64,000 nucleotides of DNA from Eustoma russellianum (GCA_036186865.1 AP025056.1:26331346-26395345); one strand, 5' to 3'; counted from the stretch's first letter, positions 44,815 through 56,442 are shown. Notes: generated by a model not told the origin, from the letters alone. Program-made: numbers and translations.

Positions 44815-45418
44815 TATTTTTTTTTTGAAAAAGATTGTTATATTATTATCCCTCACTTATGGCGGAGGAAAACCTTATTACAAAAGAGTTCAAATACGAC
44901 AATAGTAGCCACATATGATTACCAACATCCAACTATACATGATATGCCGCATTAAAACCTTGCCAAGAAAAACCACCCTTGTGGATAAAATCTTGGCGAA
45001 GGAAAAAGCGTACATATTTATATAGATGGATAGTTGATAGGCGCTACTGTACGAAACGTAAAAATAGATAATCCGAACAAAGTACAAAAGGAACAAATAA
45101 AGAATGAGAAATGACGTTATCCACTGTTGATGCGTTGTCCTTGTTGCGCCAATAAAGGTAAGGGCGTCCCGGTGAAAGCAGATGGGTGCGCAGCGTAATC
45201 CCGTCCATGCACAAGGCAAATGTACGACTGAGTGAAATATATGCAGCTAACAGCCATGGGAAACGATCGTCTCAGCAGATAAACCCAAAATGCCATCACC
45301 ACCAGCAAAGTTGATGTGGAAGACATTCCATGCAGAAAAAACATTAAACATTGAGTGCAGCTGACATAGTAAACATAGATATATGCATATGATGAAACGA
45401 AAGTACGCCATACCAGAT

Positions 45419-45480
45419 CTGCCTGCCCCAACTAAAAGACAAGCAGAGACTGGGGGAAGGTGCCAATCCATTTGGAAGAC
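45419..45480 (-). repeat. LINE-B 3' UTR module 2
   Basis: CTGCCTG (45419) pairs imperfectly with CAAGCAG (45440). Box GCCAATCCATTTGGAAGAC at 45462-45480, identical to that of LINE-A module 1. Confidence 0.68.
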
Positions 45481-45648
45481 ATATAGTGTGAGGTGGATAA
45501 AACAAAATGAAGAAAGCATCTCAGTGAGTTTGCACGTGGAAGTATCACGGAAATGTGTAAACCATGAACAAAGATCAAACGCAACATTATCAGCAAGCCA
45601 GTAGTATAGGTCAAAACAGAAAAACAACAGGAAGGTAATCATACCAAG

Positions 45649-45711
45649 CCTGCCCGAATCTCGAAGGATACAGGCAGGAAAATTATTCTGGAGCCAATCC
45701 ATTTAGAAGAC
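45649..45711 (-). repeat. LINE-B 3' UTR module 1
   Basis: CCTGCCCG (45649-45656) pairs with CAGGCAGG (45671-45678) except near the loop. Box GCCAATCCATTTAGAAGAC at 45693-45711. Confidence 0.7.
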
Positions 45712-45720
45712 CTGAGTATA

Positions 45721-47691
45721 TCAAGAAATCTGCAAATGTACGGAAGAGAGATCCAGAGAGACAGAACTCCGGACTAACGGTGGAAGTGATCGCGAACCAT
45801 AGACTTGCGTGCTTGGGTGTAACATAGCATGTTGTGCAAGATAATGTGCTGACATGTTTGCTTCCCTATAAATGTGGCGATAATCCAAGCGATGAAGACA
45901 CACTAATGGATGTAGCAGTTGAAGGCAGTAGTTTCCGTGAATCAACCGAGGGGACGACAATCGAGATATCAGCAACGCACAATCTGATTCAAGAATAATT
46001 GATCGGTATAGAGGCAAGAAATACAACAGACCAAAAACCGCAGCCTGTATCTCTGCTTGAATGGGCGTACTTGGCGGCAAGCGAAAAGAAATTGCTCCCA
46101 AACATGTACCGGTATGGTCCCTCAAAATAGCACCTCCCGCACTATAATGTCTTCCAACTGCAGCATCTGTATTTAGTTTCAATTTACTAGACGGAGGTAA
46201 TCGCCAACGCACCATAATGGGACGCGGTTGCCGAATCGGGGGAATCGATGAAAATGGTTGGTGCGAGCACATCATGAGCTTAGATCCCGCCAATGACTTA
46301 CACCACATTGATATATCATGCTGTATGGCGAACTTTAAAGAGTGTATTGAAAAAGTTCGTGAGTCACCATAAATTAGAGAGGCATAGACACGCCACACAT
46401 TATAAGCAATAATAGCTAGGACTGAGATGCGTAAAGTCCCAAGAAAAGAGGAAAAGGATGATCGATACCACCATGAGAGTAGATATTGGCGGAGTTGCAA
46501 TGAGGTCGGGAGCGGACAGTGGAACTCGCTGGCAAAATAACTCCAGATTGTTTGAATACTCGAGCAGTATAAAAATATATGATCCACCGTAGATGACTCC
46601 TGCTTGCAAAAAGGGCATTGCGATGGGCATGCTGTAAAAAACTTACGAGTATAATCCTCAAAAGGTAATGCTGAGTGAAATATGCGCCACAGAAACATCT
46701 GAATGACGGGCGAATGATGCTTGAACCAAATAAATTTTGCTGAAAGAAGTGTCGGGCTGGGGGCACGACAAATATCGTATGCACTGCGCAACGAGAACTC
46801 CCCTGTAGATGTTGGTGTCCATGAAATATGCTCTCCCTGACCATCGGCATGTGCCATACAAGTAGGATGAATCCTACAAATCAGTTTCCACACAGGCGAA
46901 TCAGTTAGCCGAGGCAAATAGTCTCCGCGGCGACCATATTTGCTGAACATGTATTTACTCCAAAGTGTAGTCTGTTGGTGATATGACCACCAGATACGAC
47001 AATGATAAACTTGTTGTAACATATAAAGGTTTCGAAGCTCGAGTCCGCCCTCCTCAAGGGGTGTTGCAATAGCAGCCCAAGATACCAAATGATGCCTATG
47101 TCCCCAATAGAACTTCGCCATTTTGCTATGGATTACCTTGATGACCGATTTAGGCAAGCCCCCTGCTGCTAGAATATGTAATGGTAGTGAGGATATAACT
47201 GAACGTAACAAAACAAGACGACCAGCAGAAGATAATAATTTAGAGTGCCAACCCTGAAGGCGATCGTCTATATGTTGTAATAATGAAATACAATACCGTG
47301 ATCGATTGATGCCTTTATGCAAGTAGGATCCCAGATATCTAAATGGCAGATGAGATTCTCGCATTCCCGTGATAGTAGCATAATCGCACCGTTGTTGTGA
47401 TCTTACCGCTGTTGATGTGATAAAACTGCTCTTCTGAAAATTAATCTTCTGACCAGAGGCATTCTCATATTGTGTCAAGAATGTGTGAAAACGCCGAAGA
47501 TTACGCTGTGTGCCCCGTAAGAATACCAGCAGATCATCTGCATAGGCTAGATGAGTGATCTGAAAAGGAACTCTGCCAACACGGAAAGGCTGTAATGCTC
47601 CCGATGTGACTAATGATTTTAATCCCCTGCTAAAACCTTCCGAGGAAATAATAAAAAAGCAGTGGGGAGAAAGGATCCCCTTACTTAACAC
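45721..47691 (-). pseudogene. LINE-B ORF2 3' part: RT C-terminal half, zf-RVT segment, RNase H
   Basis: A 656-codon open frame. The catalytic YADD is at residues 50-53. A zf-RVT-like CPFCKQESSTVDHIFLYC block is followed by RNase H with LNTDAAVG, IQAEIQAAVFGL and ILESDCALL supplying Asp, Glu and Asp. The last catalytic position is His616 in REANMSAH. The first RT blocks lie in the preceding frame (47681-48541), separated by one nonsense codon and one base insertion. Very similar along its length to LINE-A. Confidence 0.92.
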
Positions 47692-48541
47692 CTCTATACG
47701 GACGAAAAGAAGCTGAAGGCTGGTCGTTAATTAAAATTGATAATGTTGTGGCACGCAAATGGTTTAAAATGAGGCGAATGAAAAATGCTGAGAAGCCAAA
47801 AGCGCGAAATAACCTCTCTAGATATTCCCAGCTGACTCTGTCAAAAGCTTTCATCATATCTAGTTTCAAACATAATTGAGGACCACCTTTATCCAGCATA
47901 TGTATCATCTCTCGAGCCATAAGTACTTGTGTAGAAATATCACAACCCGGGATAAAACCAGTTTGCTCTGGCGAAATAATGCGAGGTAGCAAAGTATTAA
48001 GCCTAGTAGCAATTATACGCATGCAGACTTTGCTTATGAAATTTGTGAGGCAGATGTGCCTGAAATCACTAAAAGTATCAGGAGATGGTTTTTTGGGGAT
48101 CAGAGTGATAAGTGCACTAGCCATGACCGTAGGCTGAGGGATACCCAAGAAAAACTCCTGCACAGCCTTAATCACATCAACATGAATAATGGACCAACAA
48201 GATCGATAAAAGTTACCATTAAAACCATCAGGGCCTGCTGCGCTACGAGGATCTAAGTGCCAGACTGATGTTTTAATTTCCTCCACTGTAGGCATCGCCG
48301 TAAGCATCATATTGTCACCCGCCGTGACAAGAGGCGGAACATGACGGAGCACCGCATCATAGTTGTGTGTATGGTCCTGGGTAAATAGGGATGTATAAAA
48401 AGCAACGGCTTCGTCCTGAATGGCAGTAGCATCAGTGCATAATCTGCCATCAGATGTACGGATTTGCTGGATGCGCAGTTGAGAACGCCTACCCTTGACA
48501 ATGGAGTGAAAATATCGAGTATTTGCATCACCATCTTGCAA
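47681..48541 (-). pseudogene. LINE-B ORF2 middle part: RT N-terminal half
   Basis: Reads DGDANTRYFHSIVKGRR, PRSAAGPDGFNGNFY, ASALITLIPKK, SPEQTGFIPGCDIST and LKLDMMKAFDRVSW, the N-terminal RT blocks. It is in the same frame as the endonuclease and separated from it only by the TGA at 48545-48547 (Arg CGA to TGA is the simplest reading). It ends at a TAA that replaces the Gln of GVKQGD. Confidence 0.92.
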
Positions 48542-48544
48542 CCA

Positions 48545-49459
48545 TCAAAGCCTTGCCTTCTGTTTCCAAAAATGGAACTCATATAAAGAAGCTTGAAGAT
48601 ATTCTGCTTTGGCTTTGTGGTATGCCTCACGATTTGCATTAGAGGAGTCAACGTCCCACGCATTTTCAGCCAAGATAAGAGCTGATTCGGCATGCTTGAC
48701 ATTGGAAAAGATGTTACCGAAAATCTCCTTATTCCAACGCTGTATATCCTTCTTTAGGCGGAACAACTTTGAATAAAATTCATACATACCTCCTGTTGTT
48801 AGATAGGATGTCCAAGCATTTGCCACATGAGTGAGAAAATCTGGGTGATGTAACCAGGAGTCTAAAAAACAGAAAGACCTGCGTGTCTCAGTGGTTCCCA
48901 AGCGGCATAGAACCAACAATGGAGTGTGATCCGAAGAAACTCGGGGAAGATGCGAAAGGCACGTGTCATCAAACCGGCTTTGAAAGGCAGAATTATAGAA
49001 CAACCAGTCTAACCTGCGTCGGACACGACCCAGGCCTCGACCATCAGTCCAAGTGTATCGTGGCCCCTGATACTGCGGCGACATTAATGAACAGGCTTCA
49101 ATACAATCATTAAAACCTTGTAAGGAGGAAAGCGACGGTTGAGAGCGGCCTGCATGGTCCTCAAGAGAACGAAAAGTATTAAAATCACCCCCAACAAGCC
49201 ATGGCATATCATTCGAGTCAGAAAAGACCAATAGAGAATGCCATAATGAGCGACGTAAAAGTAATGTATGACTGCCGTAGACCGCAGAGAAAACAAAATT
49301 TTGCTGAAGTCGTCGGATAGTGAAAGTAAAATGAACGACCTGACTCTGGTCGTGTGAATCCACCAAATGAATATCTGCGTCACGCCAAAACAACCAACTA
49401 CGTTCTGATTGAGAAGAGAAATGATGTGAAAAACCAAGATCCATAGCAAAACGAGACAC
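48545..49459 (-). pseudogene. LINE-B endonuclease, N-terminally truncated
   Basis: A 304-codon frame starting inside the domain (SRFAMDLGFSHHFSS). It keeps VGGDFNTFRSLEDHAGR, RRRLDWLFYNS and the C-terminal SSDHTPLLVL motif, then runs through a linker helix to the RT. The N-terminal NIRG and catalytic Glu blocks are lost at the 5' truncation, so it cannot be active. Confidence 0.9.
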
Positions 49460-49476
49460 ATGAAATGGGCCTTTAG

Positions 49477-49480
<4 letters not shown>

Positions 49481-49523
<43 letters not shown>

Positions 49524-50542
49524 GATTGTGACATGTATCAAAATATATATGTCAATATATATGTATGTATACATTTATAAAGCCTTTTAGGGTTTAAATG
49601 ATTTATCTATATGTTATAAATACATATATGGATATTATTTGAAAATATATTGTATGTTGATATATATATTTGTATCAACCATAATGCCTTTTTAAGATAA
49701 AACATAGCTTTATTAAATATATGGAACATTTACATGTGTATTGTATAAAACAATTATATATATATGTAGATACATGTAAACAAATGGCCACAAAGTATAT
49801 TTTAGGGCTTTAATAAAATATTTGCATGATATGAGTATATATATGTATAAGATATGAAAATATAATTATGTTGATATACATATATACAACATAGGGCCTA
49901 AGACATTATTTTAGGGTTTTAATGATCTATTATTTGTAATGACCACTTATAAGTATGTTGTATAAAAATATATGTATGTAGATATACATATGTAGACTAC
50001 TCGCCCATAAGGCCCTTTTATTATTGAAAAATAGCTTAAGTATATTTTATGTATACATACATTTATAATATATATGTTAATATATAAAAAATGACCAGGT
50101 TATATATCTTTATGTGACATGTTGTAAAAATATATATATTCAAATATACACATATGTACTACACAGCCTAAAGCCATTTTTGGGTATAAATGATTGTATC
50201 CCATGTGTATGAATACATATATGCATAAGGTTGTGAAAATATATATATAGTATTTGTATATAATTACACATGGCTATAAAGGCCATTTTTATAACAAAAA
50301 TGGTTTTATTTATTGTTACTAACACATGTGTGTAGAATGTATAAAAATTCATATATGTAGAAGATATACATGTATATATAAACGGCCATAAGGCCTTTTA
50401 TGACATAAATTGGGTTATTATATATTATGAACACACACACACACATATATATTGTATAAAAGTGTATATGTATATATAGGTACATACATACATACATACA
50501 TATATATATATATACATATGTATATACACACATATATATATA
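49481..50542. repeat. Degenerate AT-rich tandem array, monomers of about 105-110 bp
   Basis: Recurring cores (AAAGCCTTTTAGGGTTTAAATG, GGGCCTAAGACA..TTTTAGGG, GCCCATAAGGCCCTTTTA, GGCTATAAAGGCCATTTTTA, GGCCATAAGGCCTTTTATG) start near 49578, 49683, 49790, 49892, 50002, 50163, 50270 and 50383. Between them lie TA/TATG/CA runs. About eight monomers are visible, quite diverged. LINE-B abuts the left side and LINE-D starts at the right side. Confidence 0.75.
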
Positions 50543-50618
50543 GGGGGTGGAAAATCGTTGCTGCCACCGCCTTTTAGCAATCTCGGTAATTCTGCGTGCA
50601 ACTTGTGTGTTTCGACCA

Positions 50619-51661
50619 TGGCATCCCCTCCAAGCCCTGTGGCCCTGGCCTTCTTCACTGCCGTCACCGCTGATTTGCTGAAAACAACCTTCCTGTTTTA
50701 AGGGCTGCCCCTCCATTCACTTCACCGACAAAGAGGTAGACGCCTTGATCGCCCCTTTCCAATTCACTCTCGTTAGAAATGGCGACGTTGAAGAAAGCCT
50801 TTGATTGCATTGGCTTTATGGGCACTGTACATCTCGGTCTCCTCGACAAGATGCATATTTTGATCCGCTTCGATCTCGAAAAGGATTACAGCAGCTGTTT
50901 TTGCTGTCGCACTTGGTCCATTCTCGGCTACCCTATGCGAGTGACAAAATACAACTTCGACTTTGATCCATGGTATGATGCGCCCATTGTTCTGGTATGG
51001 ATCTCTTTGTCTGACCTCCCTGTTTACCTACATTATCAGTTGTCTCTCTATGCCATTGGGTCTATGATAGGTACATCGATCCAATTACATACTGCAACAC
51101 AAAAGATTGTTCGACTGTTCGTAGCACGCGTGTATTGAGGTTGATGTTTCAAAAGAATTATCCGTAAAACTACACATCCAAAGACGTGATCATGAATTCT
51201 TCCGTGCGGTGGTATATGAAGACGTCCCGCTGTTTTGGTCCGAATGCTGTGAGTTGGGTCATATGTCTGCCAGTTGCCCTTCTGCCGTCACCATAGAATT
51301 GCCTTCTATGCCTCAGAAGATTTGGAAGGAGAAGCTACCATCTGCAACAGGACAACTTGCTATGGCACAGAATAGCCTGCTTCTCTCGGAGCCCCCTGTC
51401 ATTGCCCCGGCTGAACCTTTACCACAGCTACCAAGTGCTACCCAGCCCCTGGTGGAACACCCACTTCCATCGTGTTCTCGGGATTGGGATAAATATATCC
51501 CATGGGCATTCGGACACCGAGGTACACCTTCCCATGCACTCACGTTCGACTCCCCCACTATAGCTGATCTTCGTAGTACCTATCAGGCTGTGTCTGAGGA
51601 TGTTGCGCATCGCATTTCCCATTTCACTCAGCCACTATCAGATGAGACATTGTTGCAATAG
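50619..51661 (+). pseudogene. LINE-D ORF1 (gag-like, DUF4283 plus zinc knuckle)
   Basis: It starts MASPPSPVALAFF at 50619 but meets a stop at about 50699. It continues in other frames with FTDKEVDALIAPFQFTLV, then 50779-51138 (DUF4283-like, with VWISLSDLPVYLHYQLSLYA). Next comes 51209-51661 with YEDVPLFWSECCELGHMSASCP. The last should be a CX2CX4HX4C zinc knuckle but its first Cys is Trp. ORF1 would bind LINE RNA. At least two frameshifts and stops make it non-functional. Confidence 0.85.
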
Positions 51662-51769
51662 CTCCTTCAACCTCCTCTTACATCGGATGACCAAGGGTTT
51701 GTTATGTATGTTAAAAAGTGGCATTGTTGACCTGTGGTTCAGGTATCTTGACCTCCTTGACAGGTGGTC

Positions 51770-52560
51770 ACTCATAGTTTGACTCGTACCTCACGCTCTT
51801 TATCCCAATCTTCTTAATGTAGCCCTTAATTTGGAATATTCAAGGTCTTCGTACCTCTTTGTGTCGTTTACGTTTATCATTGCAGCAGTACTCCATCATA
51901 TTTCTTGTCATCATTGAGCCTCAGTAGTCTATAGCATGCCTGCATCATGCTAAGATTCAGTTAGGGTTTTCTTCTTTTCTGACATTATTTGAGGATCGTA
52001 TGTGGTGCTTTAGAGTGGAGAGTTTCTGGATTTGCAGGAATATCGGATAGGGGAGCAGGTTTCACAACTGTGGTTGCGCATTCACACAATAAATTTCAGC
52101 TTTTGGCATTCTTGTGTATATGAAAGGCATACTATTGTGGAGTGTCGATCATTATGGGAAGAACTCAAAACATTTAGAGACTCCACTATGGAAACATGGT
52201 TACTACCCGGAGATTTTAGCACTTTTTTATCACTCCAGGATCACAAGGGGGTTGCTCGGCCTATGTTATCCTCCTTAGCGGATTTCAATGCCTTCGTTGA
52301 TCATTGTGCCTGACATGTCATGCCACATATTGGCACCCGTTTTACTTGGCTTGGTGTCGAGGTTTGGGTTGAGTCTGGCGTCGATTAGAGTGGGTGTTCT
52401 GTAATGCCGCTTTCTATGATCTCTTTCCTCACATTAAGCTCACTCACTTAAGTCACGTTACATCTGATCACTGCCCATTGTTTCTTGAGTGTGGCTTGGC
52501 CATGTCTGCTAGCCCCAGACAGTTTTGCTTTCTCTCGGTATGGACTTCCCACCCCTAATT
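51770..52560 (+). pseudogene. LINE-D endonuclease remnant
   Basis: 52032-52313 carries LLPGDFSTFLSLQDHKG (catalytic GGDFN altered to PGDFS) and SSLADFNAFVDHCA. RRLEW-like and SDHCPLF-like blocks follow in other frames to about 52490. The copy is broken. Confidence 0.8.
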
Positions 52561-52839
52561 TCTATCTTTTATTCGCCATAAATGGGAATCTACCTGGGGA
52601 CATGTGGGGTTTTGGCACGAAATTAGCTTATTGAAGCGTGGTCTCTCGGTCGGAATAAGGATGTTTTTAGAAATATATTTCAGAGAGTTGAATATACTAA
52701 TTGCCAGGTACAGGGCGCTGAGCTGGCCTATGAAACTGCTCTATCAGATGACACACGCCCTGCATATCATGCAGTGTAAGAAAAGTTCTGAATTGCCTGC
52801 GCTCAGGAACCGAATTCTTGAAGCAGAAGGCACGCCTTA

Positions 52840-54060
52840 AGTAGTTGAAGGACGGTGAGGCAAATACAAAATATTATTATGCCGTTGTTCGGGATTGACA
52901 GCGACGACAGTACATTCATTGCATACAACATACTGATGGTACTTTGTGTGACACTAAAAAAGATATTCAACAGGCTGCAGTTGACTTTTATACAGCCATG
53001 TTCACAGCTCAGCCTACGGTAGATGACCTGGATTTTCTAGATGCCATACCTCACATCCTAACAGCTTCACACAATGACCACTTGACCTCTATGCCATCCG
53101 AGGGCGAGGTCCCCTAAGCTATCTGGGCATTGGACCCTCAAAGTGCCGCAGGAAAAGATGGCTACAATGGGTGCTTTTACCAAATATGTTAGGAGATCAT
53201 CCATTCTGATGTTTTCTTGGCCGTCCAAGAATTTTTCTTAGGCTTTCTTTTACCTAAGTTTGTGGCTCGCACATTGATTGTCCTCCTCCCGAAAGGGTCA
53301 TCACAGACAGCTTTTACTGATTACAGACCAATCGCCTTATGTACATTTTTGAGCAAGATACATACCTGAATACTTGCAACTCAGCTGAACACTGTGTTTT
53401 CAAAATTATTTCTCCAGAACAGGCTGGCTTTCAAAAAGATAAAGGTATTGCCGAACACCTTTTACTTGGTAATGAGATGGTTCATTGGCTTGATCACACC
53501 CCTCGTTCCTCTAATTGTATTATTAAACTTGATCTCACTAAAGCATTCGATCGAGTGCGTTAGCATTTCCTACGATTGGTATTGGCTCGATTCAGGTTTT
53601 CTAAGTTCTTCATCATTTTAGTGCTCAATCATCTCAGTAGCACCTATTTCTCTATTTTGATCAATGGTGTTCCCAGTGGTTTCTTCAGGTCTACTCGTGG
53701 GGTGAAGCATAGTGATCCCCTCTCTCCATTGCTCTTTATTGTTGTGGTGGGAGTATTTACCCTGACACTTGATTCCCATATCAACCGCGGCTTTATTCGT
53801 CTGCTTCCTCTCGACCAGCTTCCAGTTACCATCTCTCACTTGTCCTATGCAGATGATCTCTTTCTTTTTCTTGCTGCTGATAGACGCAATTTATGTCGTA
53901 TCAAGCATTTTTTGACAATGTATGAATAGGCTTCAGGACAGGCAGTTAACTATCATGAGAGCAGTGTTGTCTTCTCCTCCGGCATCTTCAACACTCGTCG
54001 GCGGGACTTGATCACCATTTTGGCTATGTGCCAGTCTTCTTTACCATTAAAATACTTGGG
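52840..54060 (+). pseudogene. LINE-D reverse transcriptase remnant
   Basis: 53339-53563 includes ISPEQAGFQKDKGIAEHLL and IIKLDLTKAFDRV. 53576-53929 includes RGVKHSDPLSPLLF and the catalytic YADDLFLFLAADRRN. Upstream blocks (52840-53330) match LINE-C in broken frames. Confidence 0.88.
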
Positions 54061-55570
54061 GTTCACATTTGCACAAAGGCATCTTGCGCACGATACATTA
54101 CACTGATCTTTTGTCTCATGTTGATACTCGCCTTCGCAGCTGGCAGCAAAAACTCTTGGGGCTGTAGGTCGCATTACTCTTATACAATCTGCTTTATCCA
54201 CCATGCCCCTACACATCATGGCTGGAGCTCGTCTTCCTTGGGGGTTCATTCGGTCCCTTGAGAGTCACTTTGCTAGATTGTTTTGGGACCAGGCCGCCGC
54301 CACTGGGTCTTTTGGCTGCAGCTTTACCTGCCCACACAACAAGGAGGCCTTGGCATTCGTGATTTGAATGCACTGCAAGACGCCTTATGCATGCAAGGTA
54401 TGGAATCTATATCAATGCAGTGATTTTTTATGGGACTGCTACATGCGAGCTCGCTATGGTGTCCGCCTAGGTTTTCGTCCACACATATATGACTTTACTG
54501 GATAAAAGCGTATTTGTGCCATCCATCCCCTATGCTTCGAGATCACCAGTTTGCAGTCTCCCATCCCAATCTGGCCTACTCCTTCAGCCGCATTTTCTTT
54601 GCAAACGACCTATATTATGGTTCCACCATCTCGGCCACCACTCCTGTCACTTGACTTTATCTGGAGTAAGACACAGTGGCCAGCTATTCAGCTATTTCTT
54701 TGGCATCTCTACCACAGTTCACACAGGTTCTACCCTCTCGGTGCCTATTCTGTCATTCGGATAATGCTTTGACACTTCATCTTTTTTCCTCTACCTTAAG
54801 ATACGCATTATATGGTCATATTTCGTTGCTTTGCTTGATGTTTCCCTTTTCAATGGTGGTTCATAGAGATCTTATCTGATGCTCATCTGGTGTTCGGCTC
54901 CACCAACATTTTTGGGGACAATGCATCCCTTCTTTTCTGGAGTGTTACTGTAGAATGTATGGAAAATGTATGCCTCCATTGTCTTCGACACTTCTCTTTG
55001 GTCTCCATGCTTTGTTATTTGCTCTATTGGTACAGATCTTTATGTGTGGGCATCGTTGATGTCTCATATTAAGCTTGCAGCGAATATGTCTCTCCTTATT
55101 TCTGCCGGCCTTTAACATCCTTTACGTATTCTTTGGGCTCGCATTCTTTGGTGGTCACCACCCCCGGTTGGTCGTCTTAAGCTGAACATAGACACCGCAG
55201 TTGGCCGCTATACGGCAAGCGGTGGAGCCATTGTTCATGACTCTGCTAGCACATTTCTGCATGCGATTTCTTCCCCCCCCCCCCCCGCATTGATATACCA
55301 CTACAGGTGGAAGCCTAGGCTGTACTTTTTACGTAATATATTATCTCTCCCGCTAATGCTGCTTTACTCTAGAGGTGGATTGCGCCAAGCTCTTAGACTT
55401 CATTGCCTCAGCCTCTTCCTCGTTGGCTTTAGATTTTCTGAGCTTACGCGATCTGCTGCACTCGCTAGCCCTTCCGGTTGTTCATACACCACGCGAGACA
55501 AACATGCCTGCTTATTTGTTAGCACAGTTGACACTCCCCACTCAGCTTTTCACTGGTACACCATGCTGAC
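54061..55570 (+). pseudogene. LINE-D C-terminal region with zf-RVT and RNase H remnants
   Basis: The thumb region and a zf-RVT-like segment are seen in pieces (FIWSKTQWPAIQLFLWHLYHS at about 54655-54720). RNase H starts near 55175 (LNIDTAVGRYTASGGAIV), is disrupted by a poly-C run at 55268-55286, and ends with PRETNMPAYLLAQLT (55489-55533), where the last catalytic position is Tyr. Inactive. Confidence 0.8.
55268..55286. repeat. Poly-C run inside the LINE-D RNase H remnant
   Basis: A run of 15 or more C that breaks the RNase H frame, probably by slippage. Confidence 0.9.
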
Positions 55571-55697
55571 CTCCTTGCCCACGTATGATAGAGGCACGGT
55601 TCTTGCTAATATTTCCTTAGCGACTTTCCAGCATCCTAGTTGTGATATGCATCATGGCGCACAACCACCTTGACTACATTGTCCTTACGGCAGTTAT

Positions 55698-55769
55698 GTC
55701 TCCCAATGGGCTAGCGATTTTTGATAGTTGTTGCCTGTGGCCGTCATGGCTACGTGCAACTTGGGTATG
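55698..55769 (+). repeat. LINE-D 3' UTR module 1
   Basis: Box GTCTCCCAATGGGCTAGCG at 55698-55716. Stem arms GTTGC (55730) and GCAAC (55756), tail TTGGGTATG. Parallel to the LINE-C modules. Confidence 0.63.
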
Positions 55770-55894
55770 CATTTACTTACCAGTTTCTCACCTCTTATTA
55801 TGCCTACTTTCATGTTTATATACTGATGATTGTTTTCTGGATTTGCCTGTTATCTGAGGTACACTTTGCTTCACTGGACCCACAGCAGCGTACA

Positions 55895-55968
55895 GTCTCC
55901 CATTTGGGTTGGCGCACACTTCTAGTTTGTTGCCTTGGTTCTCTTTAGGGCCAAACAATGCGGGTACG
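55895..55968 (+). repeat. LINE-D 3' UTR module 2
   Basis: Box GTCTCCCATTTGGGTTGGCG from 55895, then TTGTTGCCTTGG, a decayed second arm AAACAATG and the tail CGGGTACG. Confidence 0.58.
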
Positions 55969-56336
55969 TGTATAGTACATTCTTCGTTGCCTTATTTCTT
56001 AATTCCACTATTCTACATTTGCTGTTTATTGACCTATCTTCTTTTGTGTGCTTGAGATGAGTGGGGTTGTTCGGACTGGATTTGCATCGCTGCAACCACT
56101 GCATGATCAGATGCTTCAAATGTTATCCTTCTATAGTCCTTTGTATTTTGTATTCGATAGTTTTCATACATTACTTTCTTTCGTTTTCTTTGGACTCATG
56201 TATTCATTTCTAGTTTTTTGGGAGAATCTCACGTAGCCATAGGGCCACACATGTAACCATAGTATTACTCCGCCATAAGTGAGGGTAAATTATATTAATA
56301 AAATCTCAAACAGTATCGCCCGTCCTTCACTAAAAA

Positions 56337-56435
56337 ACACATATAATGATATAAATATACACGGCCAAAAGAGGTCTTTTCATGTTAAAAATGGCTTTAT
56401 GATGTGTTATAAATACATATATGGACAAAGTTACA
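56337..56435. repeat. Single array monomer between LINE-D and LINE-E
   Basis: ACGGCCAAAAGAGGTCTTTTCATG with following ATAAATACATATATGGA matches the monomers at 49578 and 50383. It shows that the array continued here before LINE-D inserted. Confidence 0.7.
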
Positions 56436-56442
56436 GAGGAGT

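Larger units (their letters stand above)
44815..49480 (-). mobile_element. LINE-B: nearly complete ORF2, 5'-truncated
   Basis: On the minus strand: endonuclease (from 49459), RT, zf-RVT segment, RNase H (to 45721), a 3' UTR with two stem-loop modules, the terminal motif CTCCGCCATAAGTGAGGG (about 44850-44867) and a short A tail ending at about 44817. ORF1 and the first endonuclease residues are missing; the 5' junction is a (TA)n run at 49480. ORF2 has few lesions: a TGA at 48545-48547, a TAA near 47681 and a one-base T insertion just after it. Confidence 0.92.
50543..56336 (+). mobile_element. LINE-D: longest member of the LINE family, with ORF1
   Basis: The order is ORF1 (gag-like), endonuclease, RT, zf-RVT segment, RNase H, and a 3' UTR with two stem-loop modules. 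The terminal motif CTCCGCCATAAGTGAGGG is at about 56268-56285 and a short A-rich end at 56331-56337. At about 5.8 kb it is close to full length. ACACATATA occurs on both sides (50528 and 56337) and may be a decayed TSD. Coding regions are heavily broken. It lies within the AT-rich array. Confidence 0.9.
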
